From contig CM020619.1 of assembly GCA_009829735.1 (NCBI GenBank), forward strand, positions 5,472,083 through 5,536,082: a DNA stretch of 64,000 nt. The letters are read 5' to 3'. The position numbers were made by a program, and so were the translations under genes. Positions 50,519 to 60,725 of the stretch are shown piece after piece. The notes beneath the pieces were generated by a model. That model was not told the origin of the DNA. It did no database searches and saw nothing but the letters and a program-made list of their open reading frames with translations. The stretch comes from Pyropia yezoensis (Eukaryota; Rhodophyta; Bangiophyceae; Bangiales; Bangiaceae). Each line of letters begins with the position of its first letter. Positions within the stretch are counted from its first letter, which is position 1.

Positions 50519-52240
50519 ATGGACTCTGAGGACCACACGGGTGACGAGGCCAACGTCGTCGGCGGCATCCAGAACCTGCAGCCGTTTATGCATAGCATAG
50601 CCGATTCATCCTTCAACACGGCTCAACGGGGCATAGTCGCGTCCATGCGAGCCCTGGAGAGCGAGTGGACGGCGCAGACCACGCCAGCGGAGCTCAAGGA
50701 GTCCATGGCGGAGACCTTCCCCCGTTCGTCCTGTTCAGCCCCGACGTGGCCTGAATGCCCGTCATCTACCGTGAGATCTGGAAGCGGCTGGACCGCTTTG
50801 GCGCCATGCTGGGGGTCTACAGCACGCGCCACATCCCTACGCTCCTGGCCGACCGGCTGTACCAGCCGGGGCCGAAGCAAGACATGGCGATGGAGCTTGC
50901 CACCAACATTATCCATGGGAGGGTCCGCGGGTCCGTCTCGGCCGAGGGTGCGGCCGACACCAGCGTTGGATCGGGCGCGGCGGGTACAGCGAGCACAGCG
51001 TACGCCGTGTCCACCCCCTACGACCGCCTGTCGAAAAACATTTCGCAGCGCTACCGCGACGCGGCGAGCAAGTTCAGTGGCGAGCCCGACCAGGTTTGGC
51101 CCGAGTTTGTGCAGGACTACCTGCTGATGGCCCGTGACAACCACCTGTCCGTGGAGCAGCGCTGCCAGTATCTCCACTACGTACTGGCCGGCAACGCCAA
51201 ATGCTTCTACCTCAACACGGTCCAGGGCCACGGCTCCAGCTTCACGGAGGCCGTCGCCATGATTGAGGCGGAGTACAACTCCGCCGCAAAGCAGATGCAG
51301 GTCAAGAACACGCTGAGCAACCACAAGCTTAGCGCCATGGTGACAGCTGGCAAAAACATCAAAACCGCCCTGGCGGACACGTACAAAATGATTCTGCGCC
51401 TTTCTCCGCTGGTGCCGCAGGCGTACCGCTCGGACGCCAACAAGCTCGACTTCCTCCGGTCAGCGGTCGTCGGCCACCCTTGGGCCAACAGCTCGCTGCG
51501 CAAGCTAAACGCCGGTAACATCACGTTCCAGCAACTCTACACGGACCTGCAGTCATCTTTGCAACTGCACGAGGAGGCGTCCAAGGCGGCTGTGGCTAAC
51601 GGTATTCAGGTGCCCACCGCCGCTGTGAACTACGTGCCGCGCGCCCTGAACGCATACATCTTATACGCCGGCCAGGGTGTTTACGGTCGTCCCAACCGCA
51701 ATGTAGGGGCGACGCAGCCCCGCGTGCAAGCGCCGCGGCAGGTACAGCGCGTTGGACCTGCCCCTTCCCTGCGGTTTGACCCCCTCACTATCTTTGGGTG
51801 TTTTAACTGCGACAACCCAGGTCACACCATGCGCGACTGCCGGGCTCCAGTCAACACCACCCTAGCTGCCAAGCGAAAGATGGAGTACTGGTCCAAGAAA
51901 CACGCCGGCAAGCCCGTGGGCGCCGCCATCCTGTTCCAACTCTGCCGCCAGCTGGACGCGCTGGTTGGACCGGACGGCGAGCTCCACTCGACAAGCAACC
52001 CACCGGACATCCAGCTCCTGGAGGAGGACGGGGACGAGGCGACGCTCTTCCGCACCTGGGCAGCGGAAGAAGAGGGGAGCACCGAGCCGAGCGGCCAGCC
52101 CTCCGGCGTGGCCGCGTCGGCTGACCCTGCTCCCCACGGCGCCACGCTGGGCCAGCGGCTGCTCGGCAGTGGCTCCACGCTGCCTGCCCCGCAGAAGGGC
52201 ACGCTTTTTCTGACGGGGAAGAAAGTCGTCGATACTTCCC
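50519..52240 (+). pseudogene. gag: Gag region of C2
   Basis: Starts MDSEDHTGDEANVVGGIQNL and has a capsid-like helical body (RYRDAASKFSGEPDQVWPEF, QDYLLMARDNHLSVEQRCQY). A zinc knuckle CFNCDNPGHTMRDC follows, then an acidic and Ser/Pro-rich tail that runs in frame into the protease. It is broken about once. The layout parallels the C1 gag. Confidence 0.82.
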
Positions 52241-52299
52241 CATTTATCAGACGACCGGCCCCTTCCTGGAAGCAGGACCCGGCTGCCTTGCAGTGCCTC

Positions 52300-55200
52300 C
52301 TGGTGTCAAACCCAGACCAGGTCTTCCTAGGTGCCTGCATGGACACAGGTGCGACAAAAACCGTCATCGGGCTGCCCCAAGCCAAAGCTTATGCACGATT
52401 GCTTGGCGTCAACTACGCCCCTGAACCGACTGCGCGGAAGCGGTTCCTGTTCGGCGGGGTGGCCCACCCATCCCTGGGGACCATCCGCGTGAATGTTCCT
52501 ATTGCCGCTGAGTTTTAAGCATCCCTTGACGTCGACATCGTTGACTTGGACGTCCCGTTCCTGTTTGGTTTGGACACCCTGGACGAGCTAGCGCTGTACG
52601 TCAACAATGTTGAAAATCGGCTCAAGTGTGACCGGCGGGGCATTCGGACCCCATGGACGGGCAAGAATAAGCACCTCTTCCTCGAATGGGATGAGAAGGC
52701 ACACTACACTACGACGGAGCTGGGGCGGCTGCACCGCTATTTTGCGCACCCCCCTGTAGAACGGCTCGCGGCCATCCTGCGTCGCGCGGGTGACCCAACC
52801 GTAGAACAGGGGACCCGAGCCCTGCTGACCGAACTGACCAAGCACTGCGACATCTGTCAGCGGCTTGCGCGCCAGCCCGGCCGCTTTCGCGTGACGCTGC
52901 CGCCAGACGACGTGGTGTTCAACAGGACGGTCCTGCTCGACGTCATGTACCTGGACCGCCGCCCACTACTGCACATCATTGACAAGGTCACCCTGTTTAG
53001 CGCTGCCTGCTTCCTAAACGGGGAAACGGTCGAGGCTGTGTGGCAGGCGTACCTGGACTCGTGGGTGTGCCGATATATTGGCCACGCTGAGGCTATCCAC
53101 ATCCACGCCGCGCCGCAATTCCGGTCCGCAGCGTGGCAGGCACTTGCGCAGTCGGCCGGTACGCGCCTTATCAACGCTGGCGTTGAGTCACACAACGCAC
53201 TGAAAAGCGGCAAAAGGTACCACGAGTACTTGCGCAACATTCACCGCCGCATCCGATCCGAGCACGGTGGCCTGTCACAAGAGTCAGCGCTCATCCTGGC
53301 GTGCCATGCCATGAACTCCACGGCGGGCACGGACGGGCTAATCCCGACGCTGCTCGTGTTTGGCGTGATTCCCAGGATGCCTGTTGCCCCACTGCGGCTG
53401 CCGTTCCAGCGCGACCGCGTCCAAGCAATGGTCACGGCAAGGCCGGAAATGCTGGCCAACATTGCGCCGACACGCCTACGCACCGCACTAGCAACACCCG
53501 TCCCGTCTGCCGCCGACCGCGATGTCCACCCTGGGATGAAGATGCTAGTCTACAGGGAGCCGCCGGCCAACGATTGGGTCGGCCCCTACACCGTCATCTC
53601 CCAAGCTGACAAGATGGTCAGCCTGGCCGTGGACGGGCAGGCAAAGCTGTCTAGCATAGACAAGGTCAAGGAGTACCTACCCGCCGCACCGTCCCAGCCG
53701 GTGCCCCCCAACGTGCCGACCCCGCCGGCGATGCCAAACACGACGCCCGTGCCACCGACTGTAGTCGAGACTCCGCCCTCGCCGGTGCCGGCTACGGCCC
53801 CTACGTCGAGCCAACACCCGCCTCGATGACCTCGCCGACCCCGTGCTGGCTCCACCGCCGTGGACTTTGCCAACTCCCGCTACCGGCGAGACGGGCAGCA
53901 ATGGGCGGCAACCGCCCGGTGCTGCTGCAGCCTCGCCCGGTCTGGGCGAGGCGTTCTCTGCGACCGTGGACCTGCGCGCCCCCCGGCTCCGGTCTCGCCC
54001 AACGGCAAACTTACGCGGGCCAAGGGCACGCTGCTGTCCGGCGGCTCCGGTCATCCCCAGCCAGCATGGCGTACTCATCACGAAGGTCATTCCAGCCGGC
54101 GACCCGCGCCTCAAGACCGCGCGCTTCCAAGAGGCGGCAATCAAGGAAGTCGGCGGGCTCCGCGACCGTGGCACGTTCGAGGTGGTCAAGCTGGTGGACT
54201 TGCCATAGGGGGCCAACATCATCTCTGGGCGGTTTCTCTACACTTTAAAGCAAGTCGGCACGCCGGACGAGCTTCCGAAAACGCGGTTCGTTGCCCAAGG
54301 CCACCGAGACAAGGCCAAGGACTTTGTTGTGCACAACCACGCCGTTTTACGTCAACGCTCGACTCGAATGCTGGTGTCGACGTCGGCCATCCTCAATTTC
54401 AGGTTATACCTGCACGGTATCACGCAGGCGTATCTACAGAGCCAAGAGGACTTCACGAGGGACCTTTACCTACGCCCACGCGCAGAAGACTGCCATCTCT
54501 TTGACCTTGCGGAGGATGAGGTGTTGCTACTGGTGCTCCCCCTGTACGGCATCTGTGATGCCGGTGACTATTGGCATGTCACCCTCACCTCGCACATCGA
54601 AGAGGACCTGGGCATGGTGCCGCTGGTGTCCGACCCGGCCCTGTACGCCAAGCGGGACACCAAAGGCAAACAGCTTGGCCTGCTTGGTGCCTACGCTGAC
54701 GACTGTTTGATGGGTGGCAACCGGCAGTTCCAGCAGATAACGGAGCTGACCCTAAGGCGCTTTGAGGGCAAGCCGCGAAAGCTGGACGGGGCGGACTTCG
54801 TCGGCGTGGATTTTGCCACACACGCTGAGCCGACCCCCCCACTTCTCGCTTGGGCAGGTCATCTACATCGACAACCTCAAGGTCCTGCCCACGACGGCGT
54901 CCTTTTCGGAGTTCGCCTCGGCACGCGCCAGCGCCGCCTGGCTCGCCCACACAAGGCCAGACCTCTGCTGCGGCCTAAACCAGGCAGCACAAGTGAGTGA
55001 GGCGAACTTCCTGCCCACAGACGTCAAGGCCCTGAATGCGGTAGTGGGCAAGGCCAAGAGTAGACGGGATCTGGTGCGGACCTACCCGCGGCTCGACCTT
55101 GCCAGCCTGCGACTCCATGTCTACGCCGACGCGTCGTTTGCTACCAACAAGGACCAGTCGTCACAGATCGGCTACATCATACTACTGTGCGACGCATCCG

Positions 55201-55655
55201 GGCGAACCCACGTGTTGGACTGCACGAGCCGAAACAGCAAGCGGGTGGTACGGTCCATCATGGCGGGGGAGGTCTACGCCTTCTCCGCCGCCCTAGACGA
55301 GGCCTACATCACCCGCTACGACCTAGAGAGCCTCAACCAGCAGCATATCCCCATCACTATGCACACCGACTCCAAGCAGCTGTTCGACGATGTTACTCGC
55401 GGGTCCCACCCTACCGAGAAGCGCTCAATGATCGACGTCGCAGCGGCGCGGCAGGCCTACAAACGACACGACCTGGCCGAGGTAGCACTGGTCGCCAGCG
55501 AGCACAACTTCGCTGACGGCCTGACCGAGCCGCGTACCTGCACGGCGCTGGACTACATGCTCAAGGCGGGGGTCGACTCGACCCCCCTTGAGCAATGGGT
55601 GACCTGTACGAGTCTCTGTCCCCCGCGTCCGACCACGGGGCCTGGGGCAGTGTGA
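52300..55655 (+). pseudogene. pol: Pol region of C2
   Basis: Protease CMDTGATKTVIG; integrase with LGRLHRYFAHPPVERL, CDICQRLARQ, LLDVMYLDRRPLLHIID and IHAAPQFRSAAW; RT with HGITQAYLQSQEDF, YGICDAGDYWHVTL and AYADDCLMGGN; RNase H with YADASFATNKDQSSQIGYII and RSIMAGEVYAFSAAL. The region between integrase and RT is Pro/Thr/Val-rich. About four breaks. Confidence 0.85.
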
Positions 55656-55770
55656 CTTCGCTCCTCTTTCTCGTGCCCGGGGCTGGCCAATGTACAAGGT
55701 CGCCCCCCCCCATTCCCCCGTCACATATGTACCATGTGACGGGAGGCGGATGATGGTTTGCACTTCTGGC

Positions 55771-56162
55771 TGGCGTCAACCCAGATATTGATGGACGTGG
55801 CCGGCCGCTGGGGACGTGGTGGTCCGTCGGCCGCACCGGGGCGCGGCGGCGCGAGCAAGCACCGCGGCACACCCGAGTGGGGCACCCACGGTGGCGGATG
55901 CCCCCTTGGCCCCTCCCGGGAGTGGACCGGGAGGGGAGGCACGAGCGCGTGGCCGTGTGGCCACGCGCATGGGAGTGGCTTGCGTGCAGTGAGTGTGAGA
56001 GGAGTGCCTTAAGGGAGCGCCACACCGTCCAAGCGGGTCGGCCTTGCTTCCGCTCGTCGCCTTTGTATTCTCAACTAAGCCTGCTTTTTGGAAGTAGGTT
56101 GCACGGTCGCCCACGCGACCGGAGGATACCGGGCCGTTGCGCTTCACCTCTGGCGCTTCACA
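55771..56162 (+). repeat. C2 3' LTR (392 bp)
   Basis: Partner of 49976-50367, ending GGCGCTTCACA. It is preceded by GGGAGGCGGATGATGG, a purine-rich stretch that could be the polypurine tract. Confidence 0.85.
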
Positions 56163-58621
56163 CCCCATACCGAGCACAAGGAAACACTGCACTCCGCCTC
56201 GTGATATTCTGCTCCGCATCGAGACTATTCTACTCCGGGTACGCGTACATGGGGCTTCAGAGCATGGAGATTGCGGCTGCAATTGAGTCACTCCGCATCG
56301 AGACTGGTGCGTGGGCCAATAGAACCCGTCCAATCTGTCGGGCTGGCCGGCCTCTCGCTAAATTTGAGGCTGGCAATCACGCCCCCGGCTCGGTCTGAAC
56401 CGCATATTCACGCCGCCGTCGCACGGGTCCAATAACTCTTGCTGCTCACTCCTGTCCAGACCCCTTTCGGTAATGCCACGTTGATACCACTTTCAATTAT
56501 AGATCCGCCTCGTGGCTCCCAAAGTTTCACATGATAGAATGGGGCGCGGTCGCCCCATTTTTCGCCCGCCCCGGCGCGGCCGCCGGGCGGGGGGCTCCTG
56601 GCGCCCCTGGCGCCCCTGGCGCATCCCCTGGCGCCTCTACGCTTTTCTGGGTTCCTCCGTCCACCCAAGGCACGAAGCCGACTCCCTTCACGCCCAGAAG
56701 CGGTCTGGTGCCTCTTTTTGAGCGATCCGGTGCCTCTTTCGCCGCCCCTGGCGCTCCGGGGTGGCTCTGTGCCACCGGGGGGGGTTCTGGCTATGCCGCA
56801 CCGTCGGCGTGGCCACCAGCGCTTCGGAGCTCCTTTTGGTACCAGCCCCAGTCGAATTCGTTCTGTCGCCACCCCTCGCGACCTGACGCCGTCGGGCGCT
56901 CCTTGGGGCGCCTATGGCGCCCGGGGGCTGCCCCGGGCCACCGGGGTGGCTTCCGGCTGCCCCGAACCCCTGGCGGCCTCATGCTTAGTGCGGACCGTCC
57001 ACCCCGCAAGAGTGGCTACCGTCCAAAAGACATTGGGTGTATAAAACGTAAGCGTGCTGCTACCTGGGGGCGCCCACATGCATTCTCGGGGGTCGACGTG
57101 AACAACGTCCCCAAATCAAGTGCAGTCCCGTTTCGTACGTACTTACGAACGACTTCGGCAGGCTTCGGCTCCGTTAAGAATATGTTAGCTATCGAACAAT
57201 TGTATTCTTCAGATGGAGTTCATGGGAGCTTATCCAACGCTGTAAATTGCGCCGGTCCACGCATTGCTTTCACGATGCGCAACTACTACAACATCATTAT
57301 TCTGTGGGTCACTGTTTCATCAAATGTAAACGTGATAAGGAGCGCTTCTTCCAACAGTTTAGCACACCCGATGAGGGAGATATCGTGTGGTGGACGGGGC
57401 GCTGCCCTTCTTTCCACTTCTGCGTCGCGGCTCAGCGGGGGGGGGCGGGTGTCCACCCATCTCGGCGGTTGTGTGGGTCTCTGTGGCGGTGTACCTATCC
57501 GCCATCGGACCCAACAACCGCCATCGCTTTGGGCATGCCGTGACTCGCCCATCTTACTGTACCGCGCGGCAGTCCGGGTGCGCGCCGCATGAGCCGAGTC
57601 GTCGACCGACCCGTGTTGCCTGCGCGTATTGTCGGCGCGTGCTGCCGGTGCTTGTCCCCACGCGAGCCGCCGCCCGCCCGCACGCGCCGTGTGAGGGCAG
57701 TGGTGGCGGCCATCCCTAGCGTCGTCGACGATCGCGCCGCCGGACCAGCATTGGTATCGCTGGGGGTGCGGCGGCTGCGCGGTGGCTGGACATTGCGGAG
57801 GGGGTCGGCGCCACCGCGTCACTTGGGCGTCGCTCCCGCCCACTCCCCTGAGGGCGTGCACTTGTGCCCGCTTCGCCATTCTTCCACTACCATTGGCGTG
57901 ACGCCCGCACTGTGCTATCCTCACACGGTCTCGTTCTCTGGCACCGGTCCGGGCGCCGGCGTCCTTCCGCTGTCGGCTGACTCTACTCCCGTCTTGGTGA
58001 CTACGGGGTACTTTACCACCCCGTCTGGCGTTTTCATTGGGGACGCTGCTGGCTGTACGTCGCCATCCGAGCCCCCGGGTGCGTCCCGCTTCCACCTGGT
58101 CACCTCATCCACATCCATCTTTGGCGGCAGCTGGTGCACCGTGCTCGTGCTCTCATCCTCATCGTTGACAGCGGCATCACTGGGGACGCTGCCGGCTGTG
58201 CGTCACCATCCGTGCCCCCGAGTCGGTCCCGATAGCACCTGGTCACCTCGTCCACCTCCATCTTTGGCGACACGTGGTGCACGGTGCCTTCGCTCGGCTT
58301 CTCATCGTTGACGACTGCACCTGTGACCGTGACGACGTTTTTACTGGCTGCATTTTCGACGGCGTTGGCTCCGCTCTTGACGGCTGGCTATCCGTCCGTC
58401 ATTGGAGACGGCTTGTTGGCCATGCTGACTCGCTCTCGTTTGTCTACGGCGGAGTCCATCACGGGCCCGCTACTTGGTAGCCAGTCAATGTACAGCACCG
58501 GCGCCCTCAACCGGCGCACTGTCGCTCGCACTCTGTTACTGTGGCGAATGACGAGCAAGGGGCTGTGGGCGGCACTATGTCAGTGACGCTCGATGCGGTG
58601 ACTGCCTGACATTTTTGGCAC
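56163..58621. other. unassigned region with low-complexity and duplicated DNA
   Basis: 56500-57020 is very GC-rich, with short repeats of CCTGGCGCC (56597-56637). 57020-57400 is more balanced. 57590-58600 has open plus-strand frames (57589-58311, 58284-58586) with Ser/Thr/Val-rich composition. They could be remains of a gene related to the one downstream, but no motif is recognised. It contains the 143-bp tandem duplication listed separately. Confidence 0.4.
58039..58322. repeat. 143-bp tandem duplication
   Basis: GGGGACGCTGCTGGCTGTACG at 58039 recurs as a diverged copy at 58182. The two units share most bases through the CACCTGGTCACCTC and ATCTTTGGCG words. The copies have diverged by roughly 15-20% by eye, so the duplication is old. 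Confidence 0.65.
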
Positions 58622-60089
58622 ATGCGGGACATTGGGCGCTTGTGGGAGCAACATGCTCGTCAGTGTGGCGCACCAGTGGCTAGTTTAATTCTTCTGGACG
58701 TACCAGCCGCAGCGGCAGGTGTTGATCTGTCAACCGTGCACGTGTTTCCGGTCGCTGCGGTCAACGACGAGTCTCTTCTAGGTCGGACACTGGACGTGTA
58801 TGCGTCATGTGTGAGGTCACGGGTGCTCCCCAGCAATGTGCCAGATGGATCGTCTCGCGACGGCATTGTCCCACATGCTGAGATAGCAGACGCTCCACCA
58901 AGACTGTCGTCACCCAACGCCCTGTCGCAGCTGACTCCCGCGGATGGGGCCGAGCCCAACCCGTTCGTACATCCCGCTCCATATCTCTCCAACGGCATCA
59001 AGGCGGCCCCACGCATCGACGACGAGTTTGGATTGAAGAGGTTCCAGTCGACGTGGACGCAAGACAGGCTTGTCCGCTACGGCGATGTGGAACACCTTTG
59101 CCCGCGCATTTCTTTTTTAAACGACGACGATCCCGCCGGAGGTTTTGAGAAGCCTGTGATCAGACTGGAGGACAGTGTCGTCACTGCCTTCTTAGAGACC
59201 GTCGGCAAGGCGTCGCTGCAGAGCGTCACGTGGGACGTGGTCAATGGCGTGACCAGTTGCGCGCGCTTCTTCGTAGACAAAGTGTCGCTCAACAAAGCGT
59301 GGTATTCCATTGGACCTGTGCAAGCCCGAACCATCTCGTACGTGTACGACATTGGGAGCGAGGACGTGTTCTCGTTGTCCGTAGCTTCTATCGCCAGAAA
59401 GGAAGGCGGCGTGACTCTCTACGAGCGCGCATTGACCATCGCGATATTGAGCGCGCTGTCCCCGTTCTGGCGAATGGTGGTTGCAGCCTCATGTCTCTTC
59501 AGCCCCGGGCGGCGGCAAGCGCGGCGTGTCAAGGTGCCCCCAGAGTCCGGGCGGGCGAAGAAAGGATCTACTGGTACGCCTGCCAGGAAGGCGCGGAAGG
59601 GAGCTGGACCTCGTGAAGCTGGAGACAACCCTCCAGGAAGTTCTCGTCTTCGAGGTATACCTGGCCCGGTACCCATCCTGGGCGATGCTGCGGAACTGGA
59701 GATGTGGCAAGATGCACCTGGACTTGACGTGGAGGACCGCATTATTGTGCGAGAGGACCTAGTGGGCCGATGCGGCTGGTTCTGGCAGCATCGCCCGCAG
59801 CCCGGCGCTCGGTGTCTGGCATTACTGGCGTACAATACGCTGGGCGATCTGCGCCTCCTCCGGGTAGGCCCAGACATGTCGTCGATTCCGCCTGGAACCT
59901 TCGGTCGACTGGTCAACGTGCCAGGGGATAACGACTGTTTCTACCATGTCATTGCCAGCGGCCTCATGGGCAGGCTGATGGCTTTTCCAGACCTTTCCAA
60001 GAGCCCTTTCTGGAAAGATGTCGGTGCACACCCTGGGCTGCTCAGGTGGGGGGTTGCCGCGTATCAACGGGCCATGGTGGGAAATGGAC
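58622..60089 (+). pseudogene. unknown protein with OTU-protease-like motif, cut by B2
   Basis: 489 codons before the frame enters the B2 LTR. The first 290 residues look folded but unfamiliar (ILLDVPAAAAGVDLSTVHVF, GFEKPVIRLEDSVVTAFLET, KAWYSIGPVQARTISYVYDI). A Lys/Arg/Gly-rich stretch follows at about 300-350 and may be an unspliced intron or a linker. Near the end comes RLVNVPGDNDCFYHVIASGL with Cys at residue 439. This resembles the catalytic D-G-(D/N)-C-(L/F)-(F/Y)-x-x-(I/V) block of OTU deubiquitinases. The His part of an OTU domain would lie downstream and is cut off. It could be a host gene or an ORF of another mobile element, as OTU domains occur in both. The start is the first ATG in frame, with no support beyond that. 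Confidence 0.45.
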
Positions 60090-60558
60090 TGTGGCAAAAA
60101 CCACTAGCACACACGGCACCCAAGTTGGAGCGGTGGGCTAGGGCTGCCTCCCGTGTCGGGGGAACCGGAAGAAGTGCAAGTCGCACACACTCTGTCCCTG
60201 TTGTGGGGCAAACCCCCCACGGACAAACAAGAGGATGGTGTGTGGTCCAACAGTTTCTTGGTCGGGACGGCGACGCAGGGCCAAGCCCCGCTGTCCCTCC
60301 CCTTATCCCCCCAGGGTCCACTCAGAATCTCGCCACTCAGAATGTCCCACCCCAGCACCTGCCCACCGGGCCACACGAAAATTCAAGACGATAAATGCAG
60401 AAAACCCTCAAATCCAAGTTGGATTTACTACTAAGCTAACTATCCCAAACTTAGGGAATATGGACCCAAATGCAGGGGGAGGAACGGGTCAGGCTAGTGG
60501 CCTGCCGCCCCTTGCATGGCACGTGTTGCCCCCCTACCTGGGGGTCATTACTGCCACA
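60090..60558 (-). repeat. family B 3' LTR of B2 (469 bp)
   Basis: Same ends and length as the B1 LTRs. The likely PPT is at 60559-60571. Confidence 0.92.
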
Positions 60559-60725
60559 CTCCCCTCTCCTCAGTTCCGACCGACTCGGTCGGCCCTGTGA
60601 GGGGGTGCGTAAACGCACGTCTCGGCGTTGGGGGCGCGACTTGCTGTCCCCCATCGAGTACGTAGCGCGGATGTGGAGGCGGTCACGTTGACCGCCCCTC
60701 TCCTCAAGCTTGCCCACTCGGCAGC

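Larger units (their letters stand above)
49976..56162 (+). mobile_element. Ty1/copia element C2
   Basis: Plus-strand element with two 392-bp LTRs (49976-50367 and 55771-56162), gag and copia-order pol. It begins 9 bp after C1 ends. The LTRs differ at about eight positions by eye (2%). No clear target duplication was found. It is broken about five times in the coding region, more than C1. The C1 and C2 proteins are related, but the LTRs are not alike, so these are two families of one lineage. Confidence 0.9.

Noticed and set aside
56531-57592. 353-codon plus-strand frame
   Set aside because: Starts in Gly/Ala/Pro repeats and goes on into DNA with no protein-like pattern. Not called as a gene.
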